Source: Paracentrotus lividus (taxonomy: Eukaryota > Echinodermata > Echinoidea > Camarodonta > Echinidae). Taken from it: 64,000 bases of DNA. This document shows positions 13,201 to 25,200 of this stretch, piece by piece (positions within the stretch are counted from its first letter, which is position 1; each line of letters begins with the position of its first letter). The stretch spans positions 38,710,939-38,774,938 of the forward strand of contig CALNVZ010003425.1 of NCBI GenBank assembly GCA_940671915.1, read 5' to 3'. The notes under the pieces are model-generated. The model had not been told where the DNA came from, did no database searches, and saw nothing but the letters and a program-made list of their open reading frames with translations. Both the position numbers and the translations under genes were made by a program.

Positions 13201-16200
13201 TTCTGTTGAAAACATTCAAAGACGCAGGCTCATCCAATTAAGTTAATTACTACACATCTGCCAAAATAAGTGAGTTTTGAGGCATGATTTGAAGTGTTCG
13301 ATGCTGTCAATTTCACGAAGTGAGGAAGGGAGGGAGTTTCTTTTAAATTATTATTAAAATAAAACATGGCTTTAAGTTAAAAGCACCCAGCCTCATGCCT
13401 CTGGACAATAGAGTTTCTGGCTAAGTAGCATTCATTAAAAGCACAGGGCCAAGATGTTTGGAAATAAAAGCCAGAATTTTAACTTGTACTGCCTACATTG
13501 TACTACATTTGGCATACTTTACATTACATGACATCATTATAGTGACAAAAATAAAGCAAGTAAAATGTCAGATAATTAACCCCTCTCATTGTCATGAGCC
13601 TGTCAGATGATAACTTTTTCAAAATATTAGGAAAGTATCTAAGCTTCTGTAGAAGCCTGTCATCACAGAATGAATACATGGCTCGGCTTCTGTAGAAGCC
13701 CATCATCTACATTGTACAAAGGGTTAAGAACTACTCATTTTGCTTTTTGGTACCCGCAACATCCCATATTATAGCATTACCTCTTTGCTTGCTTCTAGCA
13801 GCCTGCAAAGCATTACTTCCACTCTGCTTCAAGAGGGTTGTAGACCATTGGATACGTGTAACCCAATCGTCGGGTCTTTTCTTGAAGGAATACTGATTTT
13901 GGTATATGGTACTCAACATGTCAAACTTTAGCATTACCTCTAAGCTTGCTTCTTACAGCCTGTGAAGCATTACTTCCACTCTGCTTCAGCAGGGTTGTAG
14001 ACCTTTGTAGAACCTCCACAGCATGAGGCAGAAGAAGACAAAGGTGCTTGTGTAGTAGGCTGACGCTAGATGAAATCTAAAATAACGAGAATAAGAAAGA
14101 TTGAACAAATTGTCCCCTGCCTGTTTTGTGGAGAAATATTGGTTTCGGTGGATTCACAATACGGTGCGCCACCTATCGATTGCAGCGGACAGGCCAAAAT
14201 TCGCAATGCCCCATGGGAAAAAGTCGACATAAAAATTAATCTCTGTGTGGTTTCGCGCTGCGCTGCATATTTGCATAATAAAATAATAATGATAAATTTA
14301 ATTGCGATTATTATGCTGCGCTGGCCGGTATGCCAAGATCAGTCAAATATTTTTTAGTTCGCCAAGAAATAACTGGGTACCCCACTTTTAAAAGGCAGAG
14401 GTAAACACACACACACAGTCACATTAGCACTGTGTTGTGTGTGCTGCCTGTGCGCCGCTGCGATGTCGACCCCGAAGTTAGAAATTGGCCTGTCCGCTGC
14501 AACCGATAGGTGGCGCACCGTATTGTGAATCCACCGAACTGCATCTCCTAGATAATTCTAAGCCCCTCTCATACAGAAGATATTGGATAGATTTGTATAG
14601 AAAATGTATAGAAAACGCTATCATGAAGAATAATTCTAAAAAGTATACAAAAAGGTCTAATTATAGTTTGAATATATTATTTTACAAAACCAAATTCAAA
14701 CAAACATTTACCCTTTCGTTACCAGGCACTTTTTCCAAAAAACTTGATTCTCTCACTTCATTTCAAATTTTCAAAAAGATAACTCAAGCAATAACCCTAG
14801 TGTTTGCATCCACGTGAAACTATCGTTTCCAGCTTTCCAACGGTATATAACTCAACAAGAGAGGGTGCTTTCTAGCAAAATGGCAGTAAAATCAGTCACC
14901 CTTGTCACCAGTGTTCTATGGTGCCAAAAGGCGACCACGGTAATGAGAGGGTTAATCACAGTCAGCCATGTAGCACCTAGTACATACCTCATCACCATTG
15001 CTCGCATGGCAGTAGGCCAGGAGATGTTTCTGAAGTGATGATAAGAGTTCCCTCAGGTGCGAGGGTGGGGCTCCGTCCTCGCATGTGATGGATGGCCGAC
15101 GTTTGTCACTGTTCTTCTCCAACTCACCAAAGGCTTGTTCCTGAAAATGAATGAAGTACATGTAGATTTTGGAGCAAGTCGTCATTGTTGTTCATTATTA
15201 TCTTTCAGACTTAAAAACCCATGTTTTCTAATAAAAAGCAATTCAGATCAGCAAGACAGTGCAAGAACATAACTTGTGATATTGAAAGCTGAATAAATTT
15301 GCACTTAGGAATGTATAATTCCTATCATGAAATGGTAAAACCTGGTGTATAGTTTTGGTAACAAAAAAGGAATTGGCACAAGACCGATCAAATGTAGTTA
15401 CATGTTGTCCACATTGCACTAAAAGATATGTGTGAGAGATCTAGTGACATTCCTTTCATTATTTCCGATGAATTTCATTGAATTTGTTTGAATGAAGGGT
15501 AATTTAACTGCCGTTTAGACCTCTGCTGACAAGTTCGCACGTCGGAGGTTACGGCGTGAATTAGTGCGAACGATCTGTGTGTAACACCCACACAAGAGAA
15601 TCCCCACTGGTTTTTCACACGAGCGCTAACCTGAGACGGGTCCCCGACTTATCTTTTTTTATCCTTATATTATGACATAAAGACACTAAAACAAGATTTC
15701 AAGTACTATAATTTGCTTTATTATAGTTCTTGGATTCAATCTTTCATAATTTATCTTAATGTGAATCAAAATTAATTTTTCTTTCTCCCGAAACTATACA
15801 CCAGCTTTAAGAAAACAATACTTAGCAATTATGACAACCAAATGGTGAATCCATGAGTGCTTTGTTTTCACATGAAGTTTATCTCTTCAAAATCCCCCCC
15901 CCCCCCCCCCCTCCCCTCCGGCTGTGCAATAATCAAAATAGCACGGGCAAATTAGGGTGAAATGTGAAACTCTGTGAAAGGTAGTCGAGATTCCTTAGCA
16001 GTGTCTTCATCAGCACCTCAGCCAGGTGTGTGTCCTCAGTAGGGGAAGCACCCATTGACATACCACTACTGTCCACCTAATGTTCTTATTAATGTCCATA
16101 TTTTAAATGTGAAACTCACTGTATGGTAGCCGAGATTCCTTAGCAGTGTCTCCATCAGCACCTCAGCCAGGTGGGTGCCCTCAGTAGGGGAAGCCCCCCA

Positions 16201-19200
16201 TGACATACATGTATTACTACCGTCCCCCTAATGTTCTTATTAATGTCCATATCTCAAATGTAAAACTCACTGTATGGTAGCCAAGATTCCTTAGCAGTGG
16301 CTTCATTAGCACCTCAGCAAGGTGGGTGTCCTCAGTAGAGGAAGCACCTATCACAGACCACTTCCGCCCCCCTAATGTTCTTATCTTAAATGTGAAACTC
16401 ACTGTATGGTAGCCGAGATTCCTCAGCGCGATGCAAGTCCTCAGTAGGGGAAGCCCCCAATGACATACCACTCCTGTCCCCCTAATGTTCTATGATTCCC
16501 CCTGTACTATTACATGTGAGGTTGAATGTGAAACTCACTGTATGGTAGCCAAGATTCCTAAGCAGTGTCTTCATAAGCACCTCAGCCAGGTGGGTGTCCT
16601 CAGTAGGGGAAGCCCCCATCGATATACCACTCCCGTCCCCCTAATGTCCTTATTAATGTCCATATCTCAAATGTGAAACTCACTGTATGGTAGCCAAGAT
16701 TCCTAAGCAGTGTCTTCATGAGCACCTCAGCCAGGTGGGTGTCCTCAGTAGGGGAAGCCCCCATCGATATACCACTCCCGTCCCCCTCCAAGGGTGGGCT
16801 AAGCTCCCCTTCCAAGGGTGAGGTGAATCCTAATAATGAAGCCACATGGATGTTCTCCTGCAGGCTGGTTAGTACAATCCCAAGCTGCATTCTCTGTAAC
16901 AAGATAGACACAAAGAGGCATGTATTCACAAAGGAGTACTAAGTTAAGACATAGATTTAATCTGTGGTTTAACTATGGTAAGCCAAATATGAAAAATCTG
17001 TCTATGTTATTATGTTCTTTACACATTTACCGGATTCTGATATCATGATTTAATGCTTAGGAAAACTTTCATACTAATCATTCCTAGGCAGTCTTTAATA
17101 GTTTCAGTACCAAAAATTCTTATAAATCGAACATCTACGAGATTGTGTAACATTTTGCTACCCATAATTAAACCACAGATTCAAGCTATAGCTTAACTTA
17201 GTACATGTTTGTGAATACGGGCCAGTATGATCATTCCTGATTTACGACAATCGCTAGAGAGTATTCATTTGTCTAGCCATGTGCTGTGGTCAAAAATGAA
17301 ACTTTTAATCCTTCTCCTGATAACTCCTGCAAAAAATGTTCACAAGCTTACAAGGAAATTTATAATTATTCTGGAAAAAGACAATTCACTTCACTGTACC
17401 TTAAAAGCAGATACACAAGCTTTTCAGCGCCACTGCAAATCTTTATCAGGTGACTTAGACTATCTGTAAATGCAGCCTATTTATTTGAAAACCTGGGATC
17501 TCTACATCTATGCAGTCTATTTGTTCATAAATAATGTTAATTAATATAGAATCAACCTTGTCTAAGGGCAAGTCCAAGCCATTTGTTCTCAAGGTGGTGA
17601 TTTTTCAACTTGTCATCCATTTTTGTGTCAAGTGTGTCAGTGAGTTTGTAAAGGTATATGTGTATGAAAGAGTGTATGAAATAAACTTTAAATTAGGTCA
17701 AAAAGTAATTTCAAGGTCATATGAAGTCACAAGGCTCATTAATATTCATGAAAAATGCTATTTTCAACCATTTTCTCTAAAGGTTTGTTATAGGAGTACA
17801 ACCAAAAAGTATATATTTTATTCTTTAAGTATTCATGTCTCAGTAGTAGTCTCACAAAAGTTACTGAACTGATGTAAAATAATGCAGTTTTATTATTCGC
17901 CCTCCCACCTTAAGTAATGAAACAAAATAAGTATTTTTCCATTGGTGTGTTGTATTATGGTTCTTTTGTTTTATCAGCGGGATTTTTTTACACAATATAT
18001 TGCTACGCCTTGGCTACACCAAATTTTTAATGAAAACTATTTCATGGAATAATTGTCCCGTGTGTTACCTGTCATATTTTATAAGACTTGACCTTGCCAG
18101 AAAACTTGAGGTTGTATTGACATTAAAATATGTACAAAGTTTATTACATGTCTAAGAGGATGTGACTATGCAAGTTTTAATCTGCTTTTTAAATTCAGAG
18201 TATCATGTAAACAAAGTCAAAATTTAAAAACACCATTTTTTTCTGGATCCGTGTGTTACCAAGGAATAAATTACCATAAATTAAATATGAATTAAGTTAT
18301 TTAAATTATTGTTTATGTTTTTGTTGAAGGTTCTTAATACCTTCAAAAATATACCTACAGATTGTGATTTCAATTTAAGATTTATACAAACTATTTTTGT
18401 CTCTAAATAGTCAGGGAGCCAGCTACAAATTTATTTACCCCATTTTCCCTAAAAGGTTTGACCCCTGAAAGTGATGTAGTTCAGTACAAGGATCGGAAGC
18501 GGAATCGAAGTCCAGCTGCTGCGACTAAGGGAGGGAACTCGGCCACCGCACCTGCGCACTCAACGAAAACCCGTAGTATTGGGGACATTTAATATTACCC
18601 CATTCTTCCCCAGTGGAGCCATTAATTTCTGTTCAGTGGGAAAGGTGTATTGAAATGTACATTATGCATAAATATATTTAGCTGAACAAAACATAGTGTG
18701 GGGTATTTAAGTGCAGATACTCGACATGCTTTCAAGAGAACGCGCTCTCCCCCATACTTGAGCGCATCCGTCGGGATAGCGGAGTGTGGCTCATGATAAT
18801 ACTGTGCATGTAGACTCTGTTATGAAAAGCATCGGGTAAATAGCTCTGTATTTTGTTCTTTTTATAATTCATTTTCAATATGCTGTTGGGTATGAGCTAA
18901 GGAATCAATTGATGACTTGACCTTATTATTATGGGAATTGATCCCTTTTTGAGTATGTTATTTATTTGTTTATTTTAAGGGGGAATCCCATTTAACTGAG
19001 GTTCATTAAATTCATACAAGCCGAGTTGGAAAATATAGGAAGTGTAATTAATTTTGTTTAAGCATATACAATTAGGTGCTTGCAAAATGCAGATGTAATG
19101 TCTGGTTATAGAAACTTTGGAGTTGCCAGAATATGTGGATATAGGACGTAGGCATTACAGGCACTATGTCAGCTTCAAGCAGAATGCAAAAGCTTTTACT

Positions 19201-22200
19201 AAGTATCACCCGCCCGACCCCCTCCAGCATTTTCATGAGAAGAACGAAAGTTCATAATGAAATATAAGACGGCTTCAAGAATGCAGGCTCACTTGAGTAT
19301 GGTGCAATTCTATTTGATATGACTTTACATTATGATGACGGTATACCGTAGATCGTTAACGGAGGAGAATGGGAATGAAGATAGAGAATGCATGAGATCA
19401 AATATATGATCAAGAAGGAAATTTGGAGTTGGTGTGTATACGACAGAAAGAGATATAGACAAGTGCTAATAATTTTATGCATGTATATAATGTCTGTAAT
19501 GAAGAAAATGGAATAATCTTTGAGTTAGTTCCAATATCTATACGTTGTCATATATGTTTGGGTATTAGTGCCAGTCTGTATGTAAATTTTCATGAGTCAC
19601 TGGTTTTTCTTAGGAAGAAGATGGGCTAGAGTGTGGAGGAGGGGGAAGGCATACCAAATGGGGGTGTTTTGGTGACATTCCTGAATGTGCGTTTCTATTA
19701 TTATTGTCAGATGCTAATAAATTTTTTTTAAAGATCATTATTATCTTTCATTGGGTATTTCATTTCTTCCCTCTTACAACCCTTATATCTTTTCCTGTCC
19801 GCTTTCTCTCATCTTTTGTTCGTGCTGATTTTTCCTTTATTCACAAGTCAATCCTTCGCACGGTAGGACTCATACACTCAGTGTTTTATTCAAACGATTC
19901 GCATGTAGATATGGAACATGAAAGTCAAGATCTGGATTTCGATACAACTGTTATTACTCCTTTTCTCCTTTGAGTGTTAAAATAATTGGATGATTACAAG
20001 ACTGTACTTTGTCGGAAAAAAAAAATGAATATGAAGTATCATGGTCGAATGGTGGCTGATGATATTGCATTCAGTTCCCTCTGAGAAATTAAGAGATTAA
20101 AAAAAGTAAATGTTCCATTGATAAATTTTGGGATATCAACTTTCACATTTTGAAAACTATCTGAAATAATTTTTTGTAGACAGTTGCACTAATGGAGTAT
20201 CAAACAGTTGGAAGTTGGATGCAAAAAAAAAAAAAAATATGTACTGTACTACTAAAGTTTACATTCTAACATGACATGATATTCTTGTTGGGATACATTT
20301 AACAGATACTGCTAATAACACAAGATATAAAACGCGATAACCCTCTAAATAATATGTAGGGGGCGATACTTCAATCCTTGCGATTGTCCCTGTTGATTGA
20401 TGGACCAATATAATAAGAAATAAGAAATTAAGCCGATGGGCTAAATTACATAATACAAACACATAGTGAAACATTTGCAGTGACGGATCCCAGGCACACA
20501 GCAAATAATATCTTATTGAAAACATCAATTTCTGTATATATTCAACTACGCCCCCATCATTCAATATTTTCTGACTGCGCCCCTACCCTGATCTGTATAC
20601 TAACGAATCAGTGCCCTCCCCTAATTTCCTAACCCGGATCCGTAGCTTTACTGTATTTCAATAGTGTAAAAATAATAATAAAATAAATAGCACATGCCGA
20701 GCTGCACGCGAGTAAATGTATGAGCATTAGCACTTATTAAATAATTTGATTAACACATTACGCAGTAGCCTTGTTTGGAGCTAAATGTATTATATTACGA
20801 TTACATAATTATGTTGTATTACGACTTATTATTTCCTTGAAAGATGAACGTAAGGCCAAAGGGGTTCACGAGCGCATTGGGGGGGGGGCGGTGGAGGGGG
20901 GGGTCTGGCAATGTCGTTGATCTGCAAGATAGCCAATAGGCCTAGATTTATCCAATCTTATAGAAATTAAATGTGTATTCGAAACCTTTCTTTGGCTCGA
21001 AAGATTTTTTGTATGTAATTAAAAAAAAAAAAAAATGGAGTTGCACAGTCTATTACATTTATTACCCACTTCTCAAGATCTCTGCTTTTCGAAATCGAAT
21101 TCTGCTTCCCTTAAAAATAAATATAAAATAAAATTAGAGATCAAAGCCTATTGAACGGGGGCAAGTCACCTATAATCCTAAACTTACAAATAAGTCTAAT
21201 ATAATTGAATCATCAGCAGAGAACAGTAGGATTCTATGTGTTTTTATATACCATGTATACAGAGATAACATGCACCAGCTCGGTCGTATAACGATGCGCA
21301 GCATATCTTGTAGAGAAACCGAACGCGAACTAGCGAGTACTGGGGCGTAGTAAGGGGTCTTTGAAGCCTGTCATTCGCTATTCCATCGGCGCCTCCCCCA
21401 GTAGTTTTTGATCAGCGTAATATAATTGTTTGGCAATGGTACATCATACACTTGCCACTGACAAAATTTTGGTCCTATTGGGGAAGATGCGGGTAAGATT
21501 AAATGCTCCCAAAACACGGGTTTTTTGAGTGGGTCTGGTTGGCCGAGTCCCCCCGCGATTGTGGCCTACCAGCTGACATCGATTTTCCCTAAGGTCACAT
21601 GTACTGATGTATGCATCACATTGCCAGGGGAGAGTCAAACTTTTTAGGGAAAATGGGGTAAATAAATTTGTAGCTGGCTCCCTGACTAAAATGTCCCGTT
21701 TGTTACCGCGCAAAAGGCTCTTCTGAAAAAAACTTCTTGACTAAAGGCACGGTCCCACTGGCTTTTTAGGATGATATGCGTATGAATTGCGGATCGTTTG
21801 TTTTGTTTTTGTTTTTTGTTGCGGATGACCAAAATTTGTATACGCAACTCATGCGCAATTAATCCTCCTGCCAGTGGGACCGGGCATTTAGGTGATTAAT
21901 AGACTTATGCGAGGTTGACTGTACAATAATCAAATTACTAAAATATGACTTTCAAACTACATGTGGTCATATTCAAACTAAGTGGGACATTTAGCTGAAA
22001 TTTTAATGTGGCGCTGTGCCTTTGAAAATGCAAATTAGGATCTGAAATCAACACAAAGGCTTCTTTAAAATACAAACAATTAATTAAGTTCAAACATTAT
22101 GTGATCCAGTTTTCTTACGCTGAATAATTGAGCAAACAGGAATTTGCACGTATGGGACTATGGTGCTTTAAATGCCTCTTATTCTTAATACTAATCACTT

Positions 22201-25200
22201 TTGTCAGATTTTTTTTGCTTAAAGTAATTTTCATAGACTACTCTAACATGGCATACAAATACAGGTAATTTGGATTTAGTTATTTACTTGAAATGTTGAA
22301 ATTAAGGCACCTGTCGTGTCACTCACATTTTGGATGTCATGTCACTCACGACACTCAGAGGTGGACCATTTTCCACAGAGAGGGAATGATTGATAAACAT
22401 AATAAATGTCAGAGAGGTACACTATTCATATACATATACCAGCACTTATGGTACCCTTAGAGATCTACTTGGGCACAAGTCCAACCGTAACCAATGATGG
22501 TCAGAAACCCATGTCTTTTTTCTGTCGTGTCACTCACGCACCGTTTTTTAATCATAATTTCCAGTACCAATTGTAAAATTCAAATCCAACTGGTAATGAC
22601 ACATGCCACTCCTACATTATACATAATATGGTATTAATCATGATCCATTCATAACCTACAAGTGCAAATGTTGTGTCGCTCACGTTTGATATGACCATGT
22701 ACATTTTGTAACTTGAACATCGGAAACTTTGGATGGTTCCTTAGTTTTCAAAGAAGGAAAGACTTACCTGTCCTTTGGATAGGCTGTCCCAACGATCAGG
22801 TCCCTGTGGTAGCAGCGAATGTAAAAGCTCCATTCTCTCCCTAAGAGGAGGTAGAAGAAGAGGTGCTCCTATGGACAGTGTATCACTCACAGCCTGTAAG
22901 AAGCCAAATTAAAAACAGACCACTCCTTTTATAACAAGGTAAATGTACTCGCAACCAAACCAAATAACTCAACATAAATATAATGATGACATAAAGATAT
23001 AAAGAAGTGAATTCAAAAGCTCCCTTCTCTCTTTAAGAGGAGGTAGGAGAAGAGGTGCTCCTATGGACAGTGTATCACTCACAGCCTGCCAAATCAGAAA
23101 CAGTCCACTCCTTTTATAACAAGGTACATTTACTCGCGACCAAACCAAATATTACCAAAACCTCTTTGCAAGGAAATTGAAGAAAGGAGGATAAGGTTTG
23201 CAGGACATGTCCTGAGAATGCCAGCAACATCTGCCCCTAAAACAGCAATGTCCTGGCGTCCACTAGGGAAAAGAAAGAGAGGTCGTACTAAACATACTTG
23301 GCGCCGGACTTTCCAAAAGGACCTAGAAGCCCGGAACCTAGACCCAAATCCTAATGAGGTGGAAGAGACTGCCCAAGAGCGAGCTGGTGGAGATTGCTAG
23401 CTGCCCAATGCACCAACCAGTGCAGGAGGAACTAAGTTCTAAGTAAGTAAACCAAATGTACCTAAATATAATGAAGACATGGGAACATCGACACATGTGT
23501 AAATGCTTGAAATAAGAAATAGGAGAATCTAGGATGTCATCCTTCTGGTGACACCAAGAAAGACATCACTTGCGGGTGAAAAATTTTCTGCTGCAGCGGC
23601 ACCTAATATGTGGAACCAGCTCCATCACAGTACATTGTTTCAGGAATCTCCATCTCTTGCTGTCTTTCAGCAATTCCTGAAAACATTTCTTTTTTATAAA
23701 AGAATATAAATTATTAAAATAACAAACTGTTGATTATGTATTTATGTTGTGTTTATTTGCAATTTCCCTTTAGTTTTGTTTGTCTATTATTTAATTATTA
23801 GTTAACTGTTACATTTGATTGTAACGTGCTCTGATACATGTTTACTCATAGTAAGAGCGCTATAAACATGTAAATGTTATTATTGTATTGTATTTTATTG
23901 AGAATCTGCTCCTTACAACCAAATCTTGTACCTGTACTTGTTAGATTCGGTGGGATAATTATGATGTTAACATGGATACCGCAGACATCAAGAACACCTT
24001 GCATGCCACAATTGGAATTTGTTATCAAAACATCACAGATTCTGCAAGCGCCTGCACTGCTGTCAATGAAGAGCCTTTAGTATAGCCCATCATTGGTTGT
24101 ACCAAGAACAGACGAAAATTTGAAGGAAAAGAACACAAAATTGCACCTTACTTCAAGAAACTCAAAAGTACCAACTTTTATTCAAGCAGAAAACCAAAAG
24201 ATAATCTTTCATGAACTATCTATATTCAGTGTATTCAAGAGAATGATTTGTGATTGTTCAGAAGTCGAAAAAGGTTGTAAAACTAAAACATTATGTATAT
24301 TCCATAACACTCTAGTTCAAGAAAATATACAATGTTTCATGTAAAAGTGATGATTTATATTGTTAAAATGTATGTTATTATCAATAAATTTATTTTTAAA
24401 AAATTTAAAAAATGCTATCTTTGATCTTCCACCAGATGAGATCCAGGAACCACAACATCATATTGATTTCTCCTGGCTCCTCCAGTCGGAGGTTGGGAAG
24501 CCTTTTCCTCTATTTTCTGGATTCTATTTAAATTTCTCAAAAAGATCCATTGCCACAACAGCGACTCTGTTACATGGACTCCATAGCTGCACCACCAAAG
24601 AATGATGTTAACCGTGAGACAACAGACGACTCCTGTTTTATTAACAAGGTACATGTACTCAGGACCAAACCAAATACTTCAATACAAATATGATAAAGAC
24701 ATGGCCACATCGTCACATGTGTAAATGCTTGAAATTGGAGCTGGGGAATCGGCTCCTTACAACCAAATCTTGTACCTGTACTTGTTAGATCGGGTGGGAT
24801 AACCATGATGTAAACATGGATCCAGAGACGGCAAGAACACCTTGCATGACACAGTTGGTATTTGTTACCAAAACATCACAGATTCTGCAACCACCTGCAC
24901 TGCTGTCAATGAAGAGTCTATAGCAGGGATCAACACACACCATACCAAGAACAGAGGAAAGTTTGAAGGAAAAGAGCGCAAAATTGCACCATGCTTCGAA
25001 AAACTCAGAAGTGCCACTTTAATCTTCCACCAGATGAGGTCCAGGAACCACAACATGTGCCAACTACATGTCGTTTTGTTTTCTACTGGCTTCTCCGGTC
25101 GGAGGTGGAGACGCCTTTTCCTCTATTTTTTATATTCGACTCAAATTTCTCAAAAGATCCATTGCGACAACAACAACTGTGTTACATGGACCCCATACAT

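Larger units (their letters stand above)
17566..22270. mobile_element. HERC1 intron 12: GGGCAAGTCC element split by a nested element
   Basis: The left end GGGCAAGTCCAAGCCATTTG (17566) is the same terminal sequence as the element at 51419. Words of the TCCCGTGTGTTACC type occur at 18056, 18248 and 21694, that is, on both sides of the 18411-21686 insertion. I could not find the matching right end, so the right border is open. The remainder up to 22270 holds the small MITE at 21745 and no exon. Confidence 0.55.

Noticed and set aside
13575-14957. TTAACCC(C)TCTCATT inverted ends as one element
   Set aside because: HERC1 exon 15 lies between them, so they are two unrelated or partial elements rather than one.
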